64,000 bases of DNA from Metridium senile. Taxonomy: Eukaryota; Cnidaria; Anthozoa; Actiniaria; Metridiidae. Where the stretch lies: NCBI GenBank assembly GCA_949775045.1, contig OX459104.1:1158001-1222000 (forward strand), given 5' to 3'. Shown piece by piece: positions 45,773 through 60,000 of this stretch. The notes beneath the pieces are model-generated. The model saw only the letters and a list, made by a program, of their open reading frames with translations. It was not told the DNA's origin and did no database searches. The translations under genes and the position numbers were made by a program. Positions within the stretch are counted from its first letter, which is position 1. Each line of letters begins with the position of its first letter.

Positions 45773-47972
45773 AACAGTACCTGTGCACGATAATTATCAA
45801 CTGCTCGTCTCTTCAGTCTCCCAACAGCTCTAAGAGGAGCTTGCTTGGATCTTTCCCCTCTGCTCAACTCGTTGAGGTACTTCTCAAGCAGATGAGACGG
45901 TGTCACTCTCTTTTTAGGGTTTCTCAGTTGTCTCCCAACATCTCTAAGAGGAGCTTGCTTGGATCTTTTCCCTCTACTCAACTCGTTGAGGTACTTCTCA
46001 AGCAGATGAGACGGTGTCACTCTCTTTTTAGGGTTTCTCAGTTCAAGCAAAAAGTTGTGAAGTTCTTTTCTGGTTTGTTGGTTAATAGTTTTCTTGTCGA
46101 GATCGCGTCGTTTACGTGCAACTGTATCGGAGAGACCCATTCTGGAAGATTTGAAATAATAATAATAATAAAAAAAAAAATTAAAAAAAAAAATTAAAAA
46201 AAATCGCAGAGACCCATTTTGGAAATATGAAATAATAAAACAAACATTTAAAAAAAAGACCCATTCTGGAAATATGTGATAAAAAATAAAATTTGTAATA
46301 AAACATTCCATTGCTATTATACTGATATCATTATTATTACCACATGGTCAATATCATTAACTCATTATAACTTTCACAATAATCACCACTAACATCATCA
46401 TTATCAACAACAATAACATTACCTTCACTATCATAGCTTCACTATCACAATCACTATCATCAATAATCATGTCATCATCACCATCAACATTACATCACTA
46501 TCATAATAATCAATATCATCATCATTGTACATCAATATCACCATTATCATAATCATGTCAACATCACCATCAATATTACATCACTATCATGATAATCATT
46601 ATCATTATGATCACTGTACATCAATATCACCATTATCATAATCATGTCATCATCGCCATCAATATTACATCACTATCATGATAATCATTATCATTATGAT
46701 CACTGTACATCAATATCACCATTATCATAATCATGTCAACATCACCAACATTATATCACTATCATAACTATCATCATCTTTTCCATCAATATCATCATCA
46801 ATATCATTCTAAATTAATATCATCATTATCATAATCATGTCATCATCACCATCAACATTACATCACTATCATAATAATTATTATCATCATCTTTTACATC
46901 AATATCATCATCATTGTACATCAATATCATCATTATCATAATCATGTCAACATCACCAACATTACATCACTATCATAATAATAATTATCATCATCATTGT
47001 ACATCAATATCATCATCATTGTACATCAATATCATCATCATTGTACATCAATATCATCATTATCATAATCATGTCAACATCACCATCAACATTACATCAC
47101 TATCATAATAATCATTATCATCATCTTTTACATCAATATCATCATCAATATCATTCTAAATTAATATCATCATTATAATAATCATGTCATCATCACCATC
47201 AGCATTACTGACATCACTATCATAATAATTATCATCAACTTTTACATCAATATCATCATCATATCACTATCACAATAATCATTATTATCAACACTGTACA
47301 TCAATATCATCATTATAATAATCATGTCATCATCACCACCATCATTATAATCATCATCGTTATCATCATCTGTAACCTTGATAGCATGATGGGCTTTTTT
47401 TGATCAATAAATAGAAACTAGCGAGTGAACAAGTATAGGCTGCGTCGGTGTTTGATATAAACGATAGGTAATAGAATGAAATTTGTAACACCGTAAAAAA
47501 TAGAAATAGAAACTAGCGAGTAAACTAGTATAGGCTGCGTCGGTGTTTGATATAAACGGTAGGTAATATAATTTACTGACGTTTCGAGCTTTAGCTCTTC
47601 GTCGAAGAGCTAAAGCTCGAAACGTCAGTAAAGTTAAGTCAACATCTTTTTACGGTGTTACATATATATTACCTATCGTTTATATCAAACACCGACGCAG
47701 CCTATACTAGTTTACTCGCTAGTTTCTATTCACTATCATAGCTTCATTATCATCATCAATCATAGTCATCAGTCACAATCATCAACAAAATACATCACTA
47801 TCATCAACAATCATCATCATTGTAAATCAATATCACCATTATCATAATCGTTATCATAATAATCGTCATCGTCATCACCATGCACATCATCAAGGCCATC
47901 ATCATCATCATCATCATCACCATCGTCATCATCATCATCACCATCGTCATCATCATCATCACCATCGTCATC

Positions 47973-48003
<31 letters not shown>

Positions 48004-51000
48004 CCATTATCATCGCCATCACCATCATCGTCATCACCATCATCGTCATCAGCAACCTTGATAACATGCTGGGCTATTTTTGATCAACTCACCTGTACAC
48101 TTCGAGCAGTCTCCCTTCCATGTCTAACTTAAACTCCTCACTATTCACATCGGATTTGAGAGGGACGTAGATCTCCATGGATACCAGCTCCTCTGTGTCA
48201 TTAACACTCGGCAAATAAACTGAAGAAGATGGCGTGACAGGCTGAGTAGGTGTCGGTTCTATAGAAACTGATGATATAGATGACAAAATAACAGTAGATT
48301 GCGTGACATTGGTGACAGACGTACTTCCCGTGACATAAGTTGATTGTGTTACTCTTGTTTTAGAAGAAGCCACAGTGATAGGCAAAGAGACAGTCATTGA
48401 CTGCGTGACAGAAGTATGTCGCGTGACATAAGACGATTGTGTTACTTTAACAGAGGTCACAGTGGTAGTCAACACGGCCGTCGTTGAAGATTTTCTTGAT
48501 GATGAAGATGGCGTTATAGTTGATGCTGATGGCGTTACAACTTGAGTTGCTTGTGTTACAAAAGGAGATTGCGTTACTTTGGTTTTGGCAGACGCAACAG
48601 TTGTAATCAGAACGTCACTCGTTGAAGAACTCTTGGGAGACGGGGATAACGTTACAAATCGAGAAGATTTCGTTACACTAGATTTCGAAGAGATCTTACT
48701 CGTAGTTTTAGATTCAATAATAGAAGAGCTTCTTTGTGATGTGGAAAACGAGACAAACTGAGTAGAATTCGTGGAGTCTGGTGATTGCAAAACTGATGGC
48801 AGAGATGTAGATCGTGGAAATGATGGCGTGACAAAGAAGGAAGATCTCGTAACAGATGATTGTGTTATTTTTGTTTGCGCAGATGTAACAGTAATAGATG
48901 TTGGAGATAAGGCAGACGTGACAGACGAATGTGTGACGTGAAATGCCGTAGAAGATACACTTGAACTAAATTTCGATGAGACCACAGTTACAATTGAAGA
49001 CGACAGTGATGGCCAAACAACAAACGATGTACTGTTTATCACTGCTGTGCTACTGTTACTGGGTGTAATACTGATAGACGGTGTAACGACGGTTGCAGCT
49101 ACAAAAGATGTACTGTTTAGCACTGTTGTGCTACTGTTACTGGGTGTAATACTGATCGACGGTGTAACCGCGGTTGAAGGTACATAAGATGTGCTGTTTA
49201 GCACTGCTGTGCTAGTGTTACTGGGTGTAATACTGCTAGACAGTGAAACGACGGTTGCAGCTACAAAAGACGTACTGTTTATCACTGCTGTGCTACTGTT
49301 ACTGGGTGTAATACTGATAAACGGTGTAACGACGGTTGCATCTACAAACGATGTACTGTTTATCACTCCTGTGCTACTGTTACTGGGTGTAATACTGATA
49401 GACGGTGTAACGACGGTTGCAGCTACAAACGATGTACTGTTTATCACTGCTGTGCTACTGTTACTGGGTGTAATACTGATAGACGGTGTAACGACGGTTG
49501 CAGCTACAAACGATGTACTGTTTATCACTACCGTGCTACTGTTACTGGGTGTAATACTGATAGACGGTGTTACGACGGTTGCAGCTACAAACGATGTACT
49601 GTTTATCACTACCGTGCTACTGTTACTGGGTGTAATACTGGTAGACGGTGTGGCGACAACGGTTGCAGCTACAAAAGATGTGCTGTTTATCACTACCGTG
49701 CTACTGTTACTGGGTGTAATACTGGTAGACGGTGTGACGACAACGGTTGCATCTACAAACGATGTACTGTTTATTACTACTGCACTACTGTTACTGGGTG
49801 TAATACTGGTAGACGGTGTAACGACGTAGGTTGCATCTACAAACGATGTACTGTTTATCACTGCTGTGCTACTGTTACTGGGTGTAATACTGATAGACGG
49901 TGTGACGACAACGGTTGCATCTACAAACAATGTACTGTTTATCACTGCTGTGCTACTGTTACTGGGTGTAATACTGATAGACGGTGTAACGACGACGGTT
50001 GAAGGTACAAACAGTGTACTGTTTATCACTACCGTGCTACTGTTACTGGGTGTAATACTGATAGACGGTGTGGTGACGACGGTTGAAGGTACAAACGATG
50101 TACTGTTTATCACTACCGTGCTACTGTTGCTGGGTGTAATACTGATAGACGGTGTAACGACGACGGTTGAAGGTACAAACAGTGTACTGTTTATCACTAC
50201 CGTGCTACTGTTACTGGGTGTAATACTGATAGACGGTGTGGTGACGACGGTTGAAGGTACAAACGATGTACTGTTTATCACTACCGTGCTACTGTTGCTG
50301 GGTGTAATACTGATAGACGGTGTGGTGACGACGGTTGAAGGTACAAACGATGTACTGTTTATCACTGATGTGCTACTGTTACTGGGTGTAATACTGATAG
50401 ACGGTGTAACGACGTAGGTTGCATCTACAAACGATGTACTGTTTATCACTACCGTGCTACTGTTACTGGGTGTAATACTGATAGACGGTGTAACGACGAC
50501 GGTTGAAGGTACAAACGATGTACTGTTTATCACTGCTGTGCTACTGTTTGTAATACTGATAGACGGTGTAACGACGACAGTTGAAGGTACAAACGATGTA
50601 CTGTTTATCACTGCTGTGCTACTGTTACTGGGTGTAATACTGGTAGACGGTGTAATGACGTCGGTTGAAGGTACAAACGATGTACTGTTTATTACTGCTG
50701 TGCTACTGTTACTGGGTGTAATACTGGTAGACGGTGTAACGACGTAGGTTGCATCTACAAACGATGTACTGTTTATCACTGCTGTGCTACTGTTACTGGG
50801 TGTAATACTGGTAGACGGTGTAATGACGTCGGTTGAAGGTACAAACGATGTACTGTTTATTACTGCTGTGCTACTGTTACTGGGTGTAATACTGGTAGAC
50901 GGTGTAACGACGTAGGTTGCATCTACAAACGATGTACTGTTTATTACTGCTGTGCTACTGTTACTGGGTGTAATACTGGTAGACGGTGTAACGATGACGG

Positions 51001-54000
51001 TTGAAGGTACAAACGATGTACTGTTTATCACTGCTGTGCTACTGTTACTGGGTGTAATACTGGTAGACGGTGTAACGACGTAGGTTGCATCTACAAACGA
51101 TGTACTGTTTAGCACTGCTGTGCTACTGTTTGTAATACTGATAGACGGTGTAACGACGACGGTTGAAGGTACAAACGATGTACTGTTTATCACTGCTGTG
51201 CTACTGTTACTGGGTGTAATACTGATAGACGGTGTAACGACGTAGGTTGCATCTACAAACAATGTACTGTTTATCAATACCGTGCTACTGTTACTGGGTG
51301 TAATACTGATAGACGGTGTAACGACGACGGTTGCATCTACAAACGATGTACTGTTTATCACTACCGTGCTACTGTTAATAGACGGTGTAACGACGACTGT
51401 TGAAGGTACAAACGATGTACTGTTTATCAATACCGTGCTACTGTTACTGGGTTTAATACTGATAGACGGTGTAACGACGACGGTTGCATCTACAAACGAT
51501 GTACTGTTTATCACTACCGTGCTACTGTTAATAGACGGTGTAACGACGACTGTTGAAGGTACAAACGATGTACTGTTTATCACTACCGTGCTACTGTTAC
51601 TGGGTGTAATACTGATAGACGGTGTAACGACGACGGTTGTATCTACAAACGATGTACTGTTTATCACTACCGTGCTACTGTTACTGGGTGTAATACTGAT
51701 AGACGGTGTAACGACGACGGTTGAAGGTACAAACGATGTACTGTTTATCACTGCTGTGCTACTGTTTGTAATACTGATAGACGGTGTAACGACGACGGTT
51801 GAAGGTACAAACGATGTACTGTTTATCACTGCCGTGCTACTGTTTGTAATACTGATAGACGGTGTAACGACGACGGTTGAAGGTACAAACGATGTACTGT
51901 TTATCACTGCTGTGCTACTGTTTGTAATACTGATAGACGGTGTAACGACGACGGTTGAAGGTACAAACGATGTACTGTTTATCACTGCTGTGCTACTGTT
52001 ACTGGGTGTAATACTGATAGTCGGTGTAACGACGACGGTTGCATCTACAAACGATGTACTGTTTATCACTACCGTGCTACTGTTACTGGGTGTAATACTG
52101 ATAGACGGTGTAACGACGACTGTTGAAGGTACAAACGATGTACTGTTTATCACTACCGTGCTACTGTTACTGGGTGTAATACTGATAGACGGTGTAACGA
52201 CGACGGTTGAAGGTACAAACGATGTACTGTTTGTCACTGCTGTGCTACTGTTACTGGGTGTAATAGTGATAGACGGTGTAACGACGACGGTTGAAGGTAC
52301 AAACGATGTACTGTTTATCACTACCGTGCTACTGTTACTGGGTGTAATACTGATAGACGGTGTAACGACGACGGTTGAAGGTACAAACGATGTAGTGTTT
52401 ATCACTGCTGTGCTACTGTTTGTAATACTGATAGACGGTGTAACAACGACGGTTGAAGGTACAAACGATGTACTGTTTATCAATACCGTGCTACTGTTAC
52501 TGGGTGTAATACTGGTAGACGGTGTAATGACGTCGGTTGAAGGTACAAACGATGTACTGTTTATTACTGCTGTGCTGTTACTGGGTGTAATACTGATAGA
52601 CGGTGTAACGACGACGGTTGAAGGTAAAAACGATGTACTGTTTATTACTGCTGTGCTACTGTTATTAGGTGTAATACTGATAGACGGTGTAACGACGTAG
52701 GTTGCATCTACAAACGATGTACTGTTTATCACTGCTGTGCTACTGTTACTGGGTGTAATACTGATAGACGGTGTAATGACGACGGTTGCATCTACAAACG
52801 ATGTACTGTTTATCACTATCGTGCTACTGTTACTGGGTGTAATACTGATAGACGGTGTAACGACGACTGTTGAAGGTACAAACGATGTGCTGTTTATCAA
52901 TACCGTGCTACTGTTACTGGGTGTAATACTGATAGACGGTGTAACGACGACGGTTGCATCTACAAACAATGTACTGTTTATCACTACCGTGCTACTGTTA
53001 CTGGGTGTAATACTGATAGACGGTGTAACGACGACTGTTGAAGGTACAAACGATATACTGTTTATCACTACCGTGCTACTGTTACTGGGTGTAATACTGA
53101 TAGACGGTGTAACGACGACGGTTGAAGGTACAAACGATGTACTGTTTATCACTGCTGTGCTACTGTTTGTAATACTGATAGACGGTGTAACGACGACGGT
53201 TGAAGGTACAAACGATGTACTGTTTATCACTGCCGTGCTACTGTTTGTAATACTGATAGACGGTGTAACGACGACGGTTGAAGGTACAAACGATGTACTG
53301 TTTATCACTGCTGTGCTACTGTTTGTAATACTGATAGACGGTGTAACGACGACGGTTGAAGGTACAAACGATGTACTGTTTATCACTGCTGTGCTACTGT
53401 TACTGGGTGTAATACTGATAGTCGGTGTAACGACGACGGTTGCATCTACAAACGATGTACTGTTTATCACTACCGTGCTACTGTTACTGGGTGTAATACT
53501 GATAGACGGTGTAACGACGACGGTTGAAGGTACAAACGATGTACTGTTTGTCACTGCTGTGCTACTGTTACTGGGTGTAATAGTGATAGACGGTGTAACG
53601 ACGACGGTTGAAGGTACAAACGATGTACTGTTTATCACTACCGTGCTACTGTTACTGGGTGTAATACTGATAGACGGTGTAACGACGACGGTTGAAGGTA
53701 CAAACGATGTAGTGTTTATCACTGCTGTGCTACTGTTACTGGGTGTAATACTGATAGTCGGTGTAACGACGACGGTTGCATCTACAAACGATGTACTGTT
53801 TATCACTACCGTGCTACTGTTACTGGGTGTAATACTGATAGACGGTGTAACGACGACGGTTGAAGGTACAAACGATGTACTGTTTATCACTGCTGTGCTA
53901 CTGTTTGTAATACTGATAGACGGTGTAACGACGACGGTTGAAGGTACAAACGATGTACTGTTTATCACTGCTGTGCTACTGTTACTGGGTGTAATACTGA

Positions 54001-57000
54001 TAGTCGGTGTAACGACGACGGTTGCATCTACAAACGATGTACTGTTTATCACTACCGTGCTACTGTTACTGGGTGTAATACTGATAGACGGTGTAACGAC
54101 GACTGTTGAAGGTACAAACGATGTACTGTTTATCACTACCGTGCTACTGTTACTGGGTGTAATACTGATAGACGGTGTAACGACGACGGTTGAAGGTACA
54201 AACGATGTACTGTTTGTCACTGCTGTGCTACTGTTACTGGGTGTAATAGTGATAGACGGTGTAACGACGACGGTTGAAGGTACAAACGATGTACTGTTTA
54301 TCACTACCGTGCTACTGTTACTGGGTGTAATACTGATAGACGGTGTAACGACGACGGTTGAAGGTACAAACGATGTAGTGTTTATCACTGCTGTGCTACT
54401 GTTTGTAATACTGATAGACGGTGTAACAACGACGGTTGAAGGTACAAACGATGTACTGTTTATCAATACCGTGCTACTGTTACTGGGTGTAATACTGGTA
54501 GACGGTGTAATGACGTCGGTTGAAGGTACAAACGATGTACTGTTTATTACTGCTGTGCTGTTACTGGGTGTAATACTGATAGACGGTGTAACGACGACGG
54601 TTGAAGGTAAAAACGATGTACTGTTTATTACTGCTGTGCTACTGTTATTAGGTGTAATACTGATAGACGGTGTAACGACGTAGGTTGCATCTACAAACGA
54701 TGTACTGTTTATCACTGCTGTGCTACTGTTACTGGGTGTAATACTGATAAACGGTGTGGCGACGACGGTTGAAGGTACAAACGATGTACTGTTTATCACT
54801 GCTGTGCTACTGTTACTGGGTGTAATACTGATAGACGGTGTAACGACGACGGTTGCATCTACAAACGATGTACTGTTTATCACTGCTGTGCTACTGTTAC
54901 TGGGTGTAATACTGATAGACGGTGTGGCGACAACGGTTGAAGGTACAAACGATGTACTGTTTATCACTGCTGTGCTACTGTTACTGGGTGTAATAGTGAT
55001 AGACGGTGTAACGACGACGGTTGAAGGTACAAACGATGTACTGTTTATCACTACCGTGCTACTGTTACTGGGTGTAATACTGATAGACGGTGTGGTGACG
55101 ACGGTTGCAGCTACAAACGATGTACTGTTTATCACTACCGTGCTACTGTTACTGGGTGTAATACTGATAAACGGTGTGGTGACGACGGTTGAAGGTACAA
55201 ACGATGTACTGTTTATCACTGCTGTGCTACTGTTACTGGGTGTAATACTGATAGACGGTGTAACGACGACGGTTGCATCTACAAACGATGTACTGTTTAT
55301 CACTGGTGTGCTACTGTTACTGGGTGTAATACTGGTAGACGGTGTGGCGACAACGGTTGAAGGTACAAACGATGTACTGTTTATCACTGCTGTGCTACTG
55401 TTACTGCGTGTAATACTGATAGACGGTGTGGTGACGACGGTTGCAGCTACAAACGATGTGCTGTTTATCACTACCGTGCTACTGTTACTGGGTGTAATAC
55501 TGATAAACGGTGTGGCGACGACGGTTGAAGGTACAAACGATGTACTGTTTATCACTGCTGTGCTACTGTTACTGGGTGTAATACTGATAGACGGTGTAAC
55601 GACGACGGTTGCATCTACAAACGATGTACTGTTTATCACTGGTGTGCTACTGTTACTGGGTGTAATACTGGTAGACGGTGTGGCGACAACGGTTGAAGGT
55701 ACAAACGATGTACTGTTTATCACTGCTGTGCTACTGTTACTGGGTGTAATACTGATAGACGGTGTAACGACGTAGGTTGCATCTACAAACGATGTACTGT
55801 TTATCACTACCGTGCTACTGTTACTGGGTGTAATACTGATAGACGGTGTGGCGACAACGGTTGCATCTACAAACGATGTACTGTTTATCACTACCGTGCT
55901 ACTGTTACTGGGTGTAATACTGATAGACGGTGTGGCGACAACGGTTGCATCTACAAAAGATGTACTGTTTATCACTACCGTGCTACTGTTACTGGGTGTA
56001 ATACTGATAGACGGTGTAACGACGTAGGTTGCATCTACAAACGATGTACTGCTTATTACTGCTGTGCTACTGTTACTGGGTGTAATACTGATAGACGGTG
56101 TGGCGACAACGGTTGAAGGTACAAACGATGTGCTGTTTATCACTACCGTGCTACTGTTACTGGGTGTAATACTGATAGACGTTGTGGCGATAACGGTTGA
56201 AGGTACAAACGATGTGCTGTTTATCACTACCGTGCTACTGTTACTGGGTGTAATACTGATAGACGGTTTGGTGACGACGGTTGCAGCTACAAACGATGTA
56301 CTGTTTATCACTGCTGTGCTACTGTTACTGGGTGTAACACTGATAGACGGTGTGGTGACGACGGTTGCAGCTACAAACGATGTACTGTTTATCACTGCTG
56401 TGCTACTGTTACTGGGTGTAACACTGACAGACGGTGTGGTGACGACGGTTGCAGCTACAAACGATGTACTGTTTATTACTGCTGTGCTACTGTTATTAGG
56501 TGTAATACTGATAGACGGTGTAACGACGTAGGTTGCATCTACAAACGATGTACTGTTTATCACTGGTGTGCTACTGTTACTGGGTGTAATACTGGTAGAC
56601 GGTGTGACGACAACGGTTGAAGGTACAAATGATGTACTGTTTATCACTGCTGTGCTACTGTTACTGGGTGTAATACTGATAGACGGTGTAACGACGTAGG
56701 TTGCATCTACAAACGATGTACTGTTTATCACTACCGTGCTACTGTTACTGGGTGTAATACTGATAGACGGTGTGGCGACAACGGTTGCATCTACAAACGA
56801 TGTACTGTTTATCACTACCGTGCTACTGTTACTGGGTGTAATACTGATAGACGGTGTAACGACGTAGGTTGCATCTACAAACGATGTACTGTTTATCACT
56901 ACCGTGCTACTGTTACTGGGTGTAATACTGATAGACGGTGTCACGACGTAGGTTGCATCTACAAACGATGTACTGTTTATCACTACCGTGCTACTGTTAC

Positions 57001-60000
57001 TGGGTGTAATACTGATAGACGGTGTGGCGACAACGGTTGAAGGTACAAACGATGTGCTGTTTATCACTACCGTGCTACTGTTACTGGGTGTAATACTGAT
57101 AGACGGTGTGGCGACAACGGTTGAAGGTACAAACGATGTACTGTTTATCACTACCGGGCTACTGTTATTGGGTTTAATACTGATAGACGGTGTGGCGACA
57201 ACGGTTGAAGGTACAGACGATGTGCTGTTTATCACTACCGTGCTACTGTTACTGGGTGTAATACTGATAGACGTTGTGGCGACAACGGTTGAAGGTACAA
57301 ACGATGTGCTGTTTATCACTACCGTGCTACTGTTACTGGGTGTAATACTGATAGACGGTTTGGCGACGTAGGTTGCATCTACAAACGATGTACTGTTTAT
57401 CACTACTGTGCTACTGTTACTGGGTGTAATACTGATAGATCGTGTGGTGACGACGGTTGAAGGTACAAACGATGTGCTGTTTATCACTACCGTGCTACTG
57501 TTACTGGGTGTAATACTGATAGACGGTGTCACGACGTAGGTTGCATCTACAAACGATGTACTGTTTATCACTACCGTGCTACTGTTACTGGGTGTAATAC
57601 TGATAGACGGTGTGGCGACAACGGTTGAAGGTACAAACGATGTGCTGTTTATCACTACCGTGCTACTGTTACTGGGTGTAATACTGATAGACGGTGTGGC
57701 GACAACGGTTGAAGGTACAAACGATGTACTGTTTATCACTACCGGGCTACTGTTATTGGGTTTAATACTGATAGACGGTGTGGCGACAACGGTTGAAGGT
57801 ACAGACGATGTGCTGTTTATCACTACCGTGCTACTGTTACTGGGTGTAATACTGATAGACGTTGTGGCGACAACGGTTGAAGGTACAAACGATGTGCTGT
57901 TTATCACTACCGTGCTACTGTTACTGGGTGTAATACTGATAGACGGTTTGGCGACGTAGGTTGCATCTACAAACGATGTACTGTTTATCACTACTGTGCT
58001 ACTGTTACTGGGTGTAATACTGATAGATCGTGTGGTGACGACGGTTGAAGGTACAAACGATGTGCTGTTTATCACTACCGTGCTACTGTTACTGGGTGTA
58101 ATACTAATAGAAGGTGTGACGACGATGGTTGAAGGTACAAACGATGTACTGTTTATCACTGCTATCAGGCTACTGTTACTGGGTGTAATACTGATAGACG
58201 GTGTAACGACGACGGTTGCATCTACAAACGATGTACTGTATATCCCTGCTGTGCTACTGTTACTGGGTGTATTACTGATAGACGGTGTGACGACGACCGT
58301 TGCATCTACAAACGATGTACTGTTTAGCACTGCTGTGCTACTGTTACTGGGAATGATACTGACAGAAGACGATGGTGTAACGGCGGTTGCATCTACAAAC
58401 GAAAAACGTCCAATATAAAGCATACCATATTTACTCGAATAAGCGCCGCCCTCGAATAAGCACAGCGGAACCCCGTTAATCCGGCCACCGAAGGGACAGC
58501 CCAATGTGGCCGGATTAACGGATTGGCCGTATTAAGCGGGTACATTTTATCGAAAATGTATAGGCATGCTTTTCGTCGGGACCAAAAAAACTGGCCGCAA
58601 TAACGGGGTGGCCGTATTAAGTGGGTGGCCGCAAGGCGGGGTTCCACTGTAATTTACAACAGCATTGGAAATCATTTTTTATCAAAAGCTCACATATTCT
58701 TAAGTACCTACTACCCATGGGTTATTTGTTTTAACTGTTTCTTATCAGTATTTTAAAACGTTGTGAGGTGTTTTATTGATTAAAAACAAAAATTTGTATG
58801 ATTTTGTTGTTGTTGAAAGAGTATCTTTTGTGTGGACCACGACTGCGGCATTAAAAAGGGAGACTGGGAACCTAGCGTGACGTCACTGTAGTAAAAGAAA
58901 ATATATTTCCCCAATATTCGTAGTTTTGATATAGAAGGGGACAGGGAGATATCGAGAAAAATTTAAATAAGGTATAGAATTTCAAAACGAGAATTATTGT
59001 CTAAATAATGTATCCAATTTACATATAATATATAAATTAGGATATTTCCACGACTACCAGTAACCTAGTAACGATCAAACCAGAAGAACAAATTCAAATG
59101 TAAAGACTATATACGAGTCAGTATATTACATTGTTTGAATTCAATGAGGTCACCAAAATGAAATTATTCACATTTAGGTTATTTTTTATAATTGAAATAA
59201 CCCATCGAAAAGATTATGGTTGGATTTAAATTACATATTAGAATATACAAAACTGTCAGAGATATTTTTACTTATTGTGTTACAAATTATATATAAGGTC
59301 CCGAAAGCGTCCTGTAACGAGAGTTGGAAATATAAACCCTCGCTTTTACGGACAAAAATTATGAAATTACGGCCCAGAGTGTGTCCTATATCACGTTCTA
59401 TTGAAAATAACTTTCGCTTTTACGGAAAAAAATTGTGGTCTCGAGTGTGTCCCAAAAAAACCGACAAGTTGTTTGTAAAATGATGTTTGTAAAGTGCTAT
59501 TTGTAATTCGATACGACAATAACCCATAAAAAAATATTATTAATTTTTAATTTGGTTGAATTGAGTAATTCAAATTCAAATTACTTTATACTGGTATTAT
59601 CCATAATAAAAACTATGTAAAACAACAGCATTTTTATAACTAAAACAAGAGATTCTCGCTTGAGAATTGTGTGTGTTATAGAACGAAACGAACGATAATT
59701 TGAAAATCAAACATTACACATAACCTAAACACAGTTTCCTTTCGCAAAGCTGTCAGACTTTTTCAAATAAATTATCGAATAAAATGAAATATCTTTATTA
59801 TTAGAATGATTTTCATAAATTTATTGGTAGTATTTAGCAGTATGGAGCCAATTAGCAAGGATTTTCAGGACAATAAGTTTACAAGTTGTGTAGCAAACAA
59901 ACAAAGGGCAAAGGATTCATCTTTTGAGCGCAGAAAATTGATTTGTGAAGCTTCAACTTAAAGGTAATCTCGCTGAATCTAAAGAGAGCCTAAACTGCTG

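Noticed and set aside
45173..45800. LFIYLFIYLF frames
   Set aside because: Translation of the AAAT array; only the flanking exons 45188-45343 and 45781-46141 are real.
49191..58418. Plus-strand frames of the LLLLGVILIDGVTTTVEGTN type
   Set aside because: They are antisense shadows of the minus-strand mucin repeat, broken by TAG in many units (GACGTAGG), and lack any splice structure.
59220..59483. 87-codon plus-strand frame in the first mucin intron
   Set aside because: No family resemblance, and it is on the strand opposite the host gene; it looks like chance in AT-rich DNA.
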